DNA of 64,000 bases from Bryopsis sp. KO-2023 (lineage: Eukaryota; Chlorophyta; Ulvophyceae; Bryopsidales; Bryopsidaceae): positions 2,728,001 through 2,792,000 of the forward strand of contig BSYQ01000003.1 in assembly GCA_030272585.1 (NCBI GenBank), given 5' to 3'. Position numbers and translations under genes: made by a program. The first letter of the stretch is position 1. Each line of letters starts with the position of its first letter. Of the stretch, positions 23,115 through 33,489 are shown piece after piece. Under the pieces are notes generated by a model that ran no database searches, was not told where the DNA came from, and saw only the letters and a list, made by a program, of their open reading frames with translations.

Positions 23115-23702
23115 CGCGTTTTCAGATAAACATCTCGTGCGAAACCCTGTGGACTCCCAAAAGCTCAACCAGATCCGGGGTCCTCTTTGCAATCCTTAAC
23201 CATCCAATTGCATTGTCGACGTGGGTGCTTTCCGAAAAGGGAGGGCACGGGAGCTCAAACCTGATAACGCATCGGGGATGGCTCGAATGGCGGATGTCTT
23301 GACAACCATAGTGGCCAAAAGAACGACCAAAATTTGACGTCCAACCATGCCTAAAGAACGCTTCACGAGTAATTGAAAGCCACAACAACAACGGAATACG
23401 GAACACGATTGTCAATGAAAATATTTCTCAAGGTTGATACGCGCGCGCTCGATCCAGCCCAAAAGAGACCGTCAGCGACTGAGCAGTTCTTGGGTTTTGG
23501 CTGCGCGAGGGGCTTGATTGGATTGGACGTGACTTGAGACAGTGGGGAGGAAGGAAGAAAATCAGACGAACTTATTCCACGTCGCACTCAATTGCTCCCT
23601 CCAAATGTCTTCACTTGCGACGGCTCAGAATGCAATCGGCACGTGTACTCGATCGCCAATTTACATTTCAGCACGCGCGCCCCGTTGCCGGCCTGTTCGG
23701 TG
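23115..23702. other. Single-copy flank between minus-strand gene and tandem array
   Basis: 5' flank of the minus-strand gene. An open minus frame at 23122-23415 precedes the start but is closed by a TGA. The array begins at about 23703, where cacccaacacgcgactgac is shared with later units while the sequence to the left is not. Confidence 0.4.
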
Positions 23703-23735
23703 CCACCCAACACGCGACTGACACAACTCTTCACG

Positions 23736-25815
23736 ATGGCAAGCCGCAAGAGCGAAAAAACAGACCCCCAAGAGCCAAAGTTCCTCTGGCTGGTCGAAAA
23801 AAGTTGTTACTTGAAAGATGGTACAGATCTCGCTGAAAAAAACAGATGGCTTTTCGATTCTTGCCTTCAGTTGGGTGTTATCGTCGCATCAAAAACGATG
23901 GTCTGGTCGACAAGAACGACTCCAAAATATATCTGGACACCCAAGGGGCTCTCTTTTCGACCAGGCCACCGGTTTCGACACCGACAAGAGGTTTCTGGGC
24001 GCGAGGAAAACATCCTCACTGAGCTTCTTTGTATGTTGGGTGCTGCAGTGTTTGCTGACATGTGTACTCAGACAGATCGCAGTTCTCTGGTACCAAACAC
24101 ATTGGTGGAGGGATTCGTTGAGACTGATGTGGCTTTCGCAACCCAAAAGGATGCTATGGAGAGTGTTACGTCTGGGCTTTCTTCACTTGAATCGAAGTTG
24201 CTTTCGGCGGAAGCACAGTTATCGCGATATGAGGTGGCTTTGACACGTGTGGATGCTTTGCCAACAACTGAAGAGACCATCTCCTTGCGATCCGAATGGA
24301 TCAGTGAGATGAACACTCAACAGGCTTTGTTGACAACATTGCGCGCTACAGTTGCATTGGCCGATCTTGCATCTGGTGTGGCTGATGGTGAGCGGTCAGG
24401 GTCAGCCCCACCAAGTGTGGCTTCTAGTCGATCTCTGATGGGGGAGATGCCTGCTGCTGGTACATCGTGGCCTAATTATGTCACATTACATGCTTCTGTG
24501 CTTGCGCAAGGACGTCGTTTCATAGAGTCACGGGCTGAGTTAAAAATGCTTTACTCGCATGTGGATTTGTAAGAGGGCTTGCCATCGTCTCGGGAGGTGG
24601 TTGATGCACGTTCTCATTTGAACACCCAGATATCGGGGTCTGTCTCTTCTTATAAGCTTGCTAGGGATGAGTACTTCAGGAGTCGTTTTATTTGTACCGG
24701 AATGCGTTGAAGTTTTGGAATCGACTGATGCAATTGCCGGCGACGCATCCCACGCGGGCGATGCTGTTCTGGTTGCGTGGTCAGCCGGATTCTCGGCGTT
24801 CTTGGTGGGTCCAGTTTCGTGATATGGTGAGACGCTCTGTTCCACAGCTCGATGGGTTTGTGGAGGTGGACGCGGCGACCTGGGCGCGTGCCTACAAGGC
24901 AGATATTGTGGGTCAGTTGCGTTCTCGACATCCGCGTATCGTGGCGTATTACAATCGGTTCAAACCGACGTTTTGTTACACGAACGCGTTGTCTTCTTTT
25001 ACGGATTTGGGTTTGCGTACGACTTGGGTGCGTTTTCGGGCTCGTCTTCACGGTTTGGAGATCGATGCTGTGGACTTGAGTGATAGAGACGTGCCTTTGA
25101 ACGAGAGGTATTGTCCGTTCTGTTTGGATGCTGGGGTTTCGACGCCTGAAAACGAGGTGCATTTTCTTTTTGCTTGTCCGCTTTATGTGCGGTTGCGTGT
25201 GAACTCGGTCGTGGAAGAGAGTCGTGGCTCTCTGTTTCGTTTGTTTGATTGTCCGGGGCAGGTTCGTGTGGCTGCTCATATTCGCCGGGCGCTCGCCTTG
25301 CGTAGGGAGTGGTTGGACGCTCGCTCGTTGTGAGCTTGTAGCGACTGGTGGTGTTTGTTTTTCGTTGTTCTGGATGTTTCGTTTGATGGGGAAGTTGATG
25401 TTCTTTGTTGTTTGCTCTGTTTGTTGGGCGCTCGCTCTGGTTTTCTGAGTTGGAAGCGACCGATTCTTGTGTTTGGTTTTATGTTTTGACGTTTGGGCTC
25501 TTTCTTGAGTTTCGATTGGGGATTTCTGGTTTCAGAGACGTTGGAGATCTTTTTTTGTTTTAGGAGATTTTGTTCATGTAGGAGTTGATTACATTCAGAG
25601 GCTTTTGCCTTGCTTCGAACGTTGGGACACGCTTCACTCATGTATGTCGTTGCAACAGGGCGGTTTGCCCTACGCAACTTGTAATTCTGTTTCTGTTTCT
25701 GAGTCGGTCACGATTGGAAACGTTAGATGAACATTTGTTTCATCAATATGGTGATGAGAGCGTGTGGGAATATCCAGATGGTTATTTGGAGGTTCTTTGC
25801 TCTGAGGAGGATTGA
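23736..25815 (+). pseudogene. C-unit ORF, unit 1 (interrupted by LINE-A)
   Basis: Unknown protein. The frame runs from ATG 23736 to an in-frame TAA at 24570-24572 (278 codons before the stop). It stays open after the TAA to 24685, and once the LINE-A insertion and one copy of its target duplication are removed it continues to a stop at 25813-25815; the whole is 353 codons and in frame. The stretch after about residue 100 is a probable coiled coil (AFATQKDAMESVTSGLSSLE and following), and the C-terminus is acidic. The TAA is present in all copies with this region. A part near residues 50-90 reads more naturally in another frame (KNDSKIYLDTQGALFS), so an old frameshift is likely. It may be a Gag-like or host multicopy protein; no family was recognised. 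Confidence 0.5.
24686..25700 (+). mobile_element. LINE-A, 5'-truncated, in C unit 1
   Basis: Contains the last 213 codons of ORF2 (to stop about 25333), including the CX2C-X12-H-X4-C cysteine-histidine motif (CPFC ... HFLFAC). It then has the 3' UTR with terminal hairpin and a (ttctgt)n tail. The six-base string gagtcg flanks it at 24680-24685 and 25701-25706. It carries variants (for example GAT for AAT in the LFDCPGQ codon) shared with the unit-4 copy but not with units 2 and 3. Confidence 0.9.
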
Positions 25816-25850
25816 GTTCTGGGTTTGGATGATGAGTTCTAGTCCTACAC

Positions 25851-26194
25851 TCGGGACGTTTTGTGGACGTTTGTGTTCTTGGTTATTTTTTCGTTGTCGG
25901 GCGCTCGCTTTGGTCTTCTGTGTTTGCAGCGACCGATTCTGGTGTTTGTGGTGCTTTTGTTTCGAGGTTTGGGCTCTTTCTCGAGTCTCGATCGGGTATT
26001 TCAGCCTGAAATTTTCAGGTTTCAGAGATGTAAGAGATCTTTTTATTTTTAGGACATTTCGTTTTTTAGGAGATGCATACAGAAAGAGGCTTTTGCCTTG
26101 CTTCCAACGTTGGGACAACGATTCACTCATGTATGTCGTTGCAACAGGGCGGTTTGCCCTACGCAACTTGTAATTCTGTTTCTGTTTCTGTTTC
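25851..26194 (+). mobile_element. Older LINE-A relative, 3' UTR only, unit 1
   Basis: Diverged 3' UTR of a LINE-A relative (tgtcgggcgctcgctttggt and following), ending with the shared hairpin and a (ttctgt)n tail. This copy has a 14-base extra stretch (agcctgaaattttc) not found in the other units. No clear target duplication. Confidence 0.75.
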
Positions 26195-26350
26195 ACCCCC
26201 AGCTTTTGTGCCAACATGAACAACGGTTCATCGGGTTGGTTGATGATCATTTCCATCGCATCCGCCTTTTGTTTTTCGGGCACCACCTCCGATTCCAAAA
26301 TTGCATGAAGTCCCCCCCCGATTTGCCCGTCTTGTCGGGGTATCAGGTTA

Positions 26351-27010
26351 CTCGTCGTCCATTATTGCAGACATCATAAATAAAAACTTTCGTCAGAAAA
26401 GCCTCAGCGTGAGCAAAGGTCCTTGCTGAAAAAAGGAGTTGGTCTGTGAGTGAGCTTTGTGGTTTGTGGTGCACGGGGAAATTGAGGATTGTTTTTCGTG
26501 GACGACTATTCCTTGTCCTGTTTGTTAGTCCAAGACCAAGACCACGTACTTCCTTTTTTCTTTTTCTGTCCCGCAGATCGTTCGTTTTGGTGTCCCGCAG
26601 ATCGTTCGCTTTGGTGTCCTCCAGTCACGACGAGTGTCGACCACCCACGCCGGAGTGGCGACCTTTTCAGCGACCACGACTTGTTTTGATTACCCTTTCG
26701 TTCGTGTCAACACGTAGTGGCGCTCTCTTTCTCTGTCCGACTCCGCCACGAGTGTTTCTGTCGCCTTTCACTGTTCCACTTTGGGACAAAGGCACCCAGT
26801 GGCCAACTGTGCCGACAAATCAACTCGAGTCCTTCCTTGCACACAATAGCGAACGCCCTTTGTCAAAAAGTACTGACGTCCAAGTTTATACCCAGCACTA
26901 ACGACGTTTTCTACTTTTACCAAGACGTCAGGAAGTCAAAATCCTTCCCACAACGACTCAATCGACTCAGCCAGCACGCACCCAACACGCGACTGACACA
27001 ACTCTTCACG
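26351..27010 (+). other. 5' region of C unit 2 (likely promoter and 5' UTR)
   Basis: Begins with a possible polyadenylation context (cataaataaaaactttcg) that may serve the preceding unit, followed by about 600 bases without a clear gene up to the ATG at 27011. It holds a 23-base direct repeat (tcccgcagatcgttcg, twice, near 26570-26615). The string aaaaaaggag at about 26430 is the empty site of the full-length LINE-A insertion seen in unit 5. The same region recurs at about 37225-38100 and 48316-49192, and is split at 53823-53912 and 60925-61506. Confidence 0.6.
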
Positions 27011-27250
27011 ATGGCAAGCCGCAAGAGCGAAAAAACAGACCCCCAAGAGCCAAAGTTCCGCTGGTCGAAAAAAGTTGTTACTTGAAAGATGGTACAGATC
27101 TCGCTGAAAAAAACAGATGGCTTTTCGATTCTTGCCTTCAGTTGGGTGTTATCGTCGCATCAAAAACGATGGTCTGGTCGACAAGAACGACTCCAAAATA
27201 TATCTGGACACCCAAGGGGCTCTCTTTTCGACCAGGCCACCGGTTTCGAC

Positions 27251-27305
27251 ACATGTAATTTCTGTTTCTGTTTCTGTTTCAGAAACAGAAACAGAAATTA
27301 CATGT
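27251..27305. repeat. 55-base near-perfect palindrome at the LINE-B 3' junction
   Basis: Two perfect 25-base arms (27251-27275 and 27281-27305) around a 5-base centre. The arms are the LINE-B terminal acatgtaat plus tctgtt tail units, facing each other. Repeated at 38342, 49433 and 61751. Confidence 0.9.
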
Positions 27306-27527
27306 TGCGAAGGGCCAATCCGCCCTGTTGCAACCACATACAATGTCTCAGCCATGTCCAAAAGTCCACAGAAGATGAAGTCTCCAATAAAACCCCAGTA
27401 CAATCAACGAGAGACCCATCACTAAGGAATCAATGTATCAGAAAGTATTGCCAAAAAACGTTCCCAAGAAAAAGAAACCCGGAACACCAAGCAACAACCA
27501 AAAGGAGAGCGAAAACTACTGTCAAAC

Positions 27528-27638
27528 ATTACATTCAGAGGCTTTTGCCTTGCTTCGAACGTTGGGACACGATTCACTCATGTATGTCGTTGCAACAGGG
27601 CGGTTTGCCCTACGCAACTTGTAATCCTTGTATCCTTG
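27528..27638 (+). mobile_element. LINE-A 3'-end fragment nested in LINE-B (unit 2)
   Basis: 111 bases: the last part of the LINE-A 3' UTR with hairpin, ending in a ccttgtat-type tail. Flanked by tactgtcaaac at 27517-27527 and 27639-27649. Confidence 0.9.
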
Positions 27639-27716
27639 TACTGTCAAACGCCCACCACAAACGACCAACAAACAAAACGAAACAAACAAACACAAAACAA
27701 ACAAACAAAAACCACG

Positions 27717-29261
27717 TCACGGCTGAGCCTCAAGCCACTGAGCTCGAAAATCCAACGCCCGACCAAGGTAAACAGCCACCCGATACTGACCCGGCAAATT
27801 GAACAAACGACGCAACGAAAACCCCGATTCAGACACAACCGATCCCACACGCAAACCAGAATACAACGGACAAAAGAACAGGAAATGCCGCTCGTTCTCA
27901 GCCGTCCTGTTGCCTTGCGACAAACAATAAGGACAGAAACGCTCGTGCAAAGGCACATCCCTCCGTAGCAGATCCGCCACGTCGATCTCCAAACCGTGCA
28001 AACGCGCACGAAAACGCACCCACACCGTCCGCAGCCCCACATCCTCGAAAGAAGACAGCGCCCTCGAGTAGCCGAACACCGGCTTGAACACGTTGTAAAA
28101 CGCAACAATACGAGGATGTCCCGAACGAAGACGAGCCACAATGTCCGCCTTATACGCCGCGGTCCACGACGCAAGGTCCACTTCTCCAGATCCATCGAAT
28201 CCAGGAGCAAATCGGCGCACCATATCCTTGAACAAAACCCACCAAGAGCGCTGAGAGACCGTGGCTTCCGATTGGAGCCAAACGATCAACTGCCGAGCCG
28301 GATGGTCGACAGGCAAAGTCATCATACGATTCCAAAACCGAACCGCGTTCTTGTTGAAGTAGTAGAGGATCGGCAGAGCACCCATCTCCAAATACACCAC
28401 ATTGCGAAGCGTCCTCACGGGAAGCCGCAACACCCGCTTCAGAAAACGAATCTGCAAACCGTTGAACGCATCCTTGTGCGCCTGAGTCAAGAAGAAGCAC
28501 CAAACTGGCGCCGCATACTGAACCTTCCCCAAAACATACATGCGAAACAGAGACAGAAGCGTCTTCGGATCGCGAAGCCCCAGATCCCCGGATCGAGCCA
28601 ACAAGCGCCCCACCGCCGCCTGTCCGTTTTGCAGAGTCCTGTCGATATGATTTCCAAACACGTTCACGTTGCCCGGACCATCCTTGAAGAAAACTCCCAA
28701 ATATTTCATCGTCGATTGCAGCTCCACATCCACACCGTTGAGAGACACAGTCGTGAGCCCCCGCGCATTCACCACCATCCCTTCCGTCTTCTCCAGATTC
28801 GTCTTCACTCCCCAATCGTGCTCATACTGCCCCAGCACATCACCAACAGCCGAGACATCCTCCACAGACGAGCACGGCACCAGCGTGTCGTCCGCAAAGA
28901 TGAGCGCCACAATGATCGCCAAACCCAGAACGATGTGGCTAACCTGCGCCCCCTCCAGCAGCCGCGGCAAGTTGTCATGATATAACGTGAAAAGCAGCGG
29001 ACTGAACGGACAGCCCTGACGAACGCCCCTGCCGATTCCAAACGGCGCCGTGCACCCCTTCGTCCCACGAACCACCGCCGTCGAGTTCTCGTACATGAAC
29101 GTCAGTACAACAAAAAAGGGATCAGCCAGGCCCAACCTCCGCAAGTGCAGCCACAATCGCGAATGGCTAACGCTATCGTACGCCTTCTCCAAATCCAGCG
29201 ATAACAGAATCAACAAAGCACCAGACCGCCGCGCCTTGTACAACAAACCCCAAGTCACCAA
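27717..29261 (-). pseudogene. LINE-B ORF2 fragment: reverse transcriptase and C-terminal region
   Basis: 514 codons without a stop but lacking the 5' part (endonuclease and start of RT). RT motifs are visible: SLDLEKAYDSV (first catalytic Asp), RGVRQGCPFSPLLF and the catalytic FADD in LIFADDTLVP. The C-terminal cysteine-histidine motif CPYC ... HFLFFC is intact. It is clearly related to LINE-A ORF2 but well diverged. Such a copy cannot move on its own. Confidence 0.9.
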
Positions 29262-29991
29262 AATCCACGAAAATTCTGTTTCGACACCGACAAGAGGTTT
29301 CTGGGCGCGAGGAAAACATCCTCACTGAGCTTCTTTGTATGTTGGGTGCTGCAGTGTTTGCTGACATGTGTACTCAGACAGATCGCAGTTCTCTGGTACC
29401 AAACACATTGGTGGAGGGATTCGTTGAGACTGATGTGGCTTTCGCAACCCAAAAGGATGCTATGGAGAGTGTTACGTCTGGGCTTTCTTCACTTGAATCG
29501 AAGTTGCTTTCGGCGGAAGCACAGTTATCGCGATATGAGGTGGCTTTGACACGTGTGGATGCTTTGCCAACAACTGAAGAGACCATCTCCTTGCGATCCG
29601 AATGGATCAGTGAGATGAACACTCAACAGGCTTTGTTGACAACATTGCGCGCTACAGTTGCATTGGCCGATCTTGCATCTGGTGTGGCTGATGGTGAGCG
29701 GTCAGGGTCAGCCCCACCAAGTGTGGCTTCTAGTCGATCTCTGATGGGGGAGATGCCTGCTGCTGGTACATCGTGGCCTAATTATGTCACATTACATGCT
29801 TCTGTGCTTGCGCAAGGACGTCGTTTCATAGAGTCACGGGCTGAGTTAAAAATGCTTTACTCGCATGTGGATTTGTAAGAGGGCTTGCCATCGTCTCGGG
29901 AGGTGGTTGATGCACGTTCTCATTTGAACACCCAGATATCGGGGTCTGTCTCTTCTTATAAGCTTGCTAGGGATGAGTACTTCAGGAGTCG

Positions 29992-31006
29992 TTTTATTTG
30001 TACCGGAATGCGTTGAAGTTTTGGAATCGACTGATGCAATTGCCGGCGACGCATCCCACGCGGGCGATGCTGTTCTGGTTGCGTGGTCAGCCGGATTCTC
30101 GGCGTTCTTGGTGGGTCCAGTTTCGTGATATGGTGAGACGCTCTGTTCCACAGTTCGATGGGTTTGTGGAGGTGGACGTGGCGACCTGGGCGCGTGCCTA
30201 CAAGGCAGATATTGTGGGTCAGTTGCGTTCTCGACATCCGCGTATCGTGGCGTATTACAATCGGTTCAAACCGACGTTTTGTTACACGAACGCGTTGTCT
30301 TCTTTTACGGATTTGGGTTTGCGTACGACTTGGGTGCGTTTTCGGGCTCGTCTTCACGGTTTGGAGATCGATGCTGTGGACTTGAGTGATAGAGACGTGC
30401 CTTTGAACGAGAGGTATTGTCCGTTCTGTTTGGATGCTGGGGTTTCGACGCCTGAAAACGAGGTGCATTTTCTTTTTGCTTGTCCGCTTTATGTGCGGTT
30501 GCGTGTGAACTCGGTCGTGGAAGAGAGTCGTGGCTCTCTGTTTCGTTTGTTTAATTGTCCGGGGCAGGTTCGTGTGGCTGTTCATATTCGCCGGGCGCTC
30601 GCCTTGCGTAGGGAGTGGTTGGACGCTCGCTCGTTGTGAGCTTGTAGCGACTGGTGGTGTTTGTTTTTCGTTGTTCTGGATGTTTCGTTTGATGGGGAAG
30701 TTGATGTTCTTTGTTGTTTGCTCTGTTTGTTGGGCGCTCGCTATGGTTTTCTGAGTTGGAAGCGACCGATTCTTGTGTTTGGTTTTATGTTTTGACGTTT
30801 GGGCTCTTTCTTGAGTTTCGATTGGGGATTTCTGGTTTCAGAGACGTTGGAGATCTTTTTTTGTTTTAGGAGATTTTGTTCATTTAGGAGTTGATTACAT
30901 TCAGAGGCTTTTGCCTTGCTTCGAACGTTGGGACACGCTTCACTCATGTATGTCGTTGCAACAGGGCGGTTTGCCCTACGCAACTTGTAATTCTGTTTCT
31001 GTTTCT
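29992..31006 (+). mobile_element. LINE-A, 5'-truncated, in C unit 2
   Basis: Same insertion as in unit 1 (identical ends, flanked by gagtcg), differing from it at several positions, for example GTG for GCG (Val/Ala) in the VEVDVATW stretch. Confidence 0.9.
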
Positions 31007-31156
31007 GAGTCGGTCACGATTGGAAACGTTAGATGAACATTTGTTTCATCAATATGGTGATGAGAGCGTGTGGGAATATCCAGATGGTTATTTGGAGGTT
31101 CTTTGCTCTGAGGAGGATTGAGTTCTGGGTTTGGATGATGAGTTCTAGTCCTACAC

Positions 31157-31486
31157 TCGGGACGTTTTGTGGACGTTTGTGTTCTTGGTTATTTTTTCGT
31201 TGTCGGGCGCTCGCTTTGGTCTTCTGTGTTTGCAGCGACCGATTCTGGTGTTTGTGGTGCTTTTGTTTCGAGGTTTGGGCTCTTTCTCGAGTCTCGATCG
31301 GGTATTTTAGGTTTCAGAGATGTAAGAGATCTTTTTATTTTTAGGACATTTCGTTTTTTAGGAGATGCATACAGAAAGAGGCTTTTGCCTTGCTTCCAAC
31401 GTTGGGACAACGATTCACTCATGTATGTCGTTGCAACAGGGCGGTTTGCCCTACGCAACTTGTAATTCTGTTTCTGTTTCTGTTTC
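31157..31486 (+). mobile_element. Older LINE-A relative, 3' UTR only, unit 2
   Basis: Orthologous to 25851-26194, without the 14-base extra stretch; ends in hairpin and (ttctgt)n tail. Confidence 0.75.
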
Positions 31487-31800
31487 ACCCCCAGCTTTTG
31501 TGCCAACATGAACAACGGTTCATCGGGTTGGTTGATGATCATTTCCATCGCATCCGCCTTTTGTTTTTCGGGCACCACCTCCGATTCCAAAATTGCATGA
31601 AGTCCCCCCCCGATTTGCCCGTCTTGTCGGGGTATCAGGTTATGTCTTCAACGTCAGTTGAAAAGTTTATGCGGCAGTTGGGCACAGGGCGGGTAGTTTC
31701 GTGATTGTGGAGGTACTTGGCTTAGCTGTACTCGTTTGAGTGGTCAGGATTTGATGTGCGTATTCGGTGGTTCTGGTGCTGCCAGGGTGGCAGTCAGACA

Positions 31801-32962
31801 GAAACAGAAACAGAAACAGAATTACAAGTTGCGTAGGGCAAACCGCCCTGTTGCAACGACATACATGAGTGAATTGTGTCCCAACGTTCGAAGCAAGGCA
31901 AAAGCCTCTGAATGTAATCAACTCCTAAATGAACAAAATCTCCTAAAACAAAAAAGTTCCAACGTCGCTGAAACCAGAAATCCCCAATCGAAACTCAAGA
32001 AAGAGCCCAAACGTCAAAACATAAAACCAAACACAAGAATCGGTCGCTTCCAACTCAGAAACCCAGAGCGAGCGCCCAACAAACAAAGCAAACAACAAAG
32101 AACACCAACTTCCCCATCAAACGAAACATCCAGAACAACGAAAAACAAACACCACCAGTCGCGACAAGCCCACTACGAACGAGCGTCCAACCACTCCCTA
32201 CGCAAGGCGAGCGCCCGGCGAATATAAACAGCCACACGAACCTGCCCCGGACAATTAAACAAACGAAACAGAGAGCCACGACTCTCTTCCACGACCGAGT
32301 TCACACGCAACCGCACATAAAGCGGACAAGCAAAAAGAAAATGCACCTCGTTTTCAGGCGTCGAAACCCCAGCGGCCAAACAAAACGGACAATACCTCTC
32401 GTTCAAAGGCACGTCTCTATCACTCAAGTCCACAGCATCGATCTCCAAACCGTGAAGACGAGCCCGAAAACGCACCCAAGTCGTACGCAAACCCAAATCC
32501 GTAAAAGAAGACAGCGCCTTCGTGTAACAAAACGTCGGTTTGAACCGATTGTAATACGCCACGATACGCGGATGTCGAGAACGCAACTGACCCACAATAT
32601 CTGCCTTATAGGCACGCGCCCAGGTCGCCACGTCCACCTCCACAAACCCATCGAACTGTGGAACAAAGCGTCTCACCATATCACGAAACTGGACCCACCA
32701 AGAACGCCGAGAATCCGGCTGACCACGCAACCAGAACAGCATCGCCCGCGTGGGATGCGTCGCCGGCAATTGCATCAGGCGATTCCAAAACTTCAACGCG
32801 TTCCGGTACAAATAAAACGTGACCGGCAAAACACCACACTCCAAATACACGAAATTCTTCAGCGCCCTCGTCGGAAGACGTAGCACCGATTTTAGGTAAC
32901 GCACCAACAGATCGTTCAGCTCCCGCTTGTGCTGCTGAGTCAGAAAGAACACCCAAACCGGC
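31801..32962 (-). mobile_element. LINE-A, 5'-truncated, nested in repeat A1 of the DIRS-order element
   Basis: 1162 bases on the minus strand, flanked by the 11-base duplication gcagtcagaca (31790-31800, 32963-32973). The empty site survives in A2 at about 36783. It holds the last approx. 260 codons of ORF2 (stop at about 32173), 3' UTR, hairpin and (ttctgt)n tail. Confidence 0.95.
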
Positions 32963-33054
32963 GCAGTCAGACATTTAGTTTGTGCGGTTCTGATTGCAGC
33001 ATTACAATGCACAGCACAGCACCGCTGTACGACTGTAGTGCTGCACAGCAAGGA

Positions 33055-33060
33055 TATAAG
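33055..33060 (+). promoter_or_regulatory. Possible TATA box in repeat A
   Basis: tataag within ggatataagcggg, preceded by a GC-richer repeated-motif stretch, upstream of the element's ORFs. The same box occurs in A2 at 36875 and in the second copy. Position suits the element's promoter; no further support. Confidence 0.35.
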
Positions 33061-33095
33061 CGGGCCATTTGTTTTGCTAACCACTTTTCTGCTCT

Positions 33096-33489
33096 TCGAG
33101 CAGCCCAGCAACCTTTTGCTGGCTCCTTGTAAGGAGATCTCAGTGTGCGGAGCGACACTCTCTGGAAGAGGCTCATCAACGCGCACAACACCTACCTGGT
33201 CGCGACCTGGGGCACTACATCGACGAATTCGTGGAGGGGTCGCTTGTGAGCGGCCAAAACGACAATTCGCAGCCGCTGTCTCGCCCAAAACCACGTCCAA
33301 GGCACCTGCTGTTCGCTCCAAGTGCTGAGCTGCGCCGAACCCTTGCTCTGGTGTGCCAAATGATGGGGCCAGCAAGCTAGGGTTTGTACTGCTGTACCTG
33401 CGTGCTGTGAAGAAACGGGAATACAGGATCAGGAGCTACAAAGGGCGCTCACTAAGGGAAAAAGGAACGGAAACAGATTGACTGGGGTC
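33096..33489 (+). other. Short leader region of the DIRS-order element
   Basis: Several frames are partly open; one ends SAELRRTLALVCQMMGPAS at a stop near 33379. It may be a remnant of a Gag-like ORF, which would normally precede RT. No zinc knuckle is visible. Confidence 0.3.

Larger units (their letters stand above)
27253..29277 (-). mobile_element. LINE-B, 5'-truncated, copy in C unit 2
   Basis: A minus-strand insertion flanked by the 10-base duplication gtttcgacac (27243-27252 and 29278-29287); the uninterrupted site is in unit 1 at about 23972. It includes the reverse-transcriptase-to-C-terminus part of ORF2, a 3' UTR interrupted by a small LINE-A fragment, and a 3' hairpin with a tctgtt tail that folds back into a palindrome. 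Confidence 0.95.
27011..31121 (+). pseudogene. C-unit ORF, unit 2 (interrupted by LINE-B and LINE-A)
   Basis: Same ORF as unit 1, but four bases shorter near 27058 (ttccgctgg for ttcctctggctgg), which shifts the frame. It is split by LINE-B at 27253-29277 and LINE-A at 29992-31006. The TAA seen in unit 1 is also here, at 29876-29878. Confidence 0.6.

Noticed and set aside
27528..27638. Short dispersed elements as tRNA-derived SINEs; the reverse strand even contains gttcgaagc, which fits a B box
   Set aside because: Every copy is continuous with the LINE-A 3' UTR (60559-60924) and differs only in where its 5' end stops, so they are truncated LINE ends.
27996..28985. 329-codon + strand ORF opposite LINE-B, and its repeats near 39087, 50178 and 62863
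   Set aside because: It is the antisense shadow of the RT coding region, with composition (R, H, P-rich) typical of a reversed coding strand.
32173..33375. 400-codon minus ORF spanning DIRS repeat A1 and nested LINE-A
   Set aside because: The frame happens to run from DIRS sequence through the target duplication into LINE ORF2. It is a chimera of two elements, not a gene.
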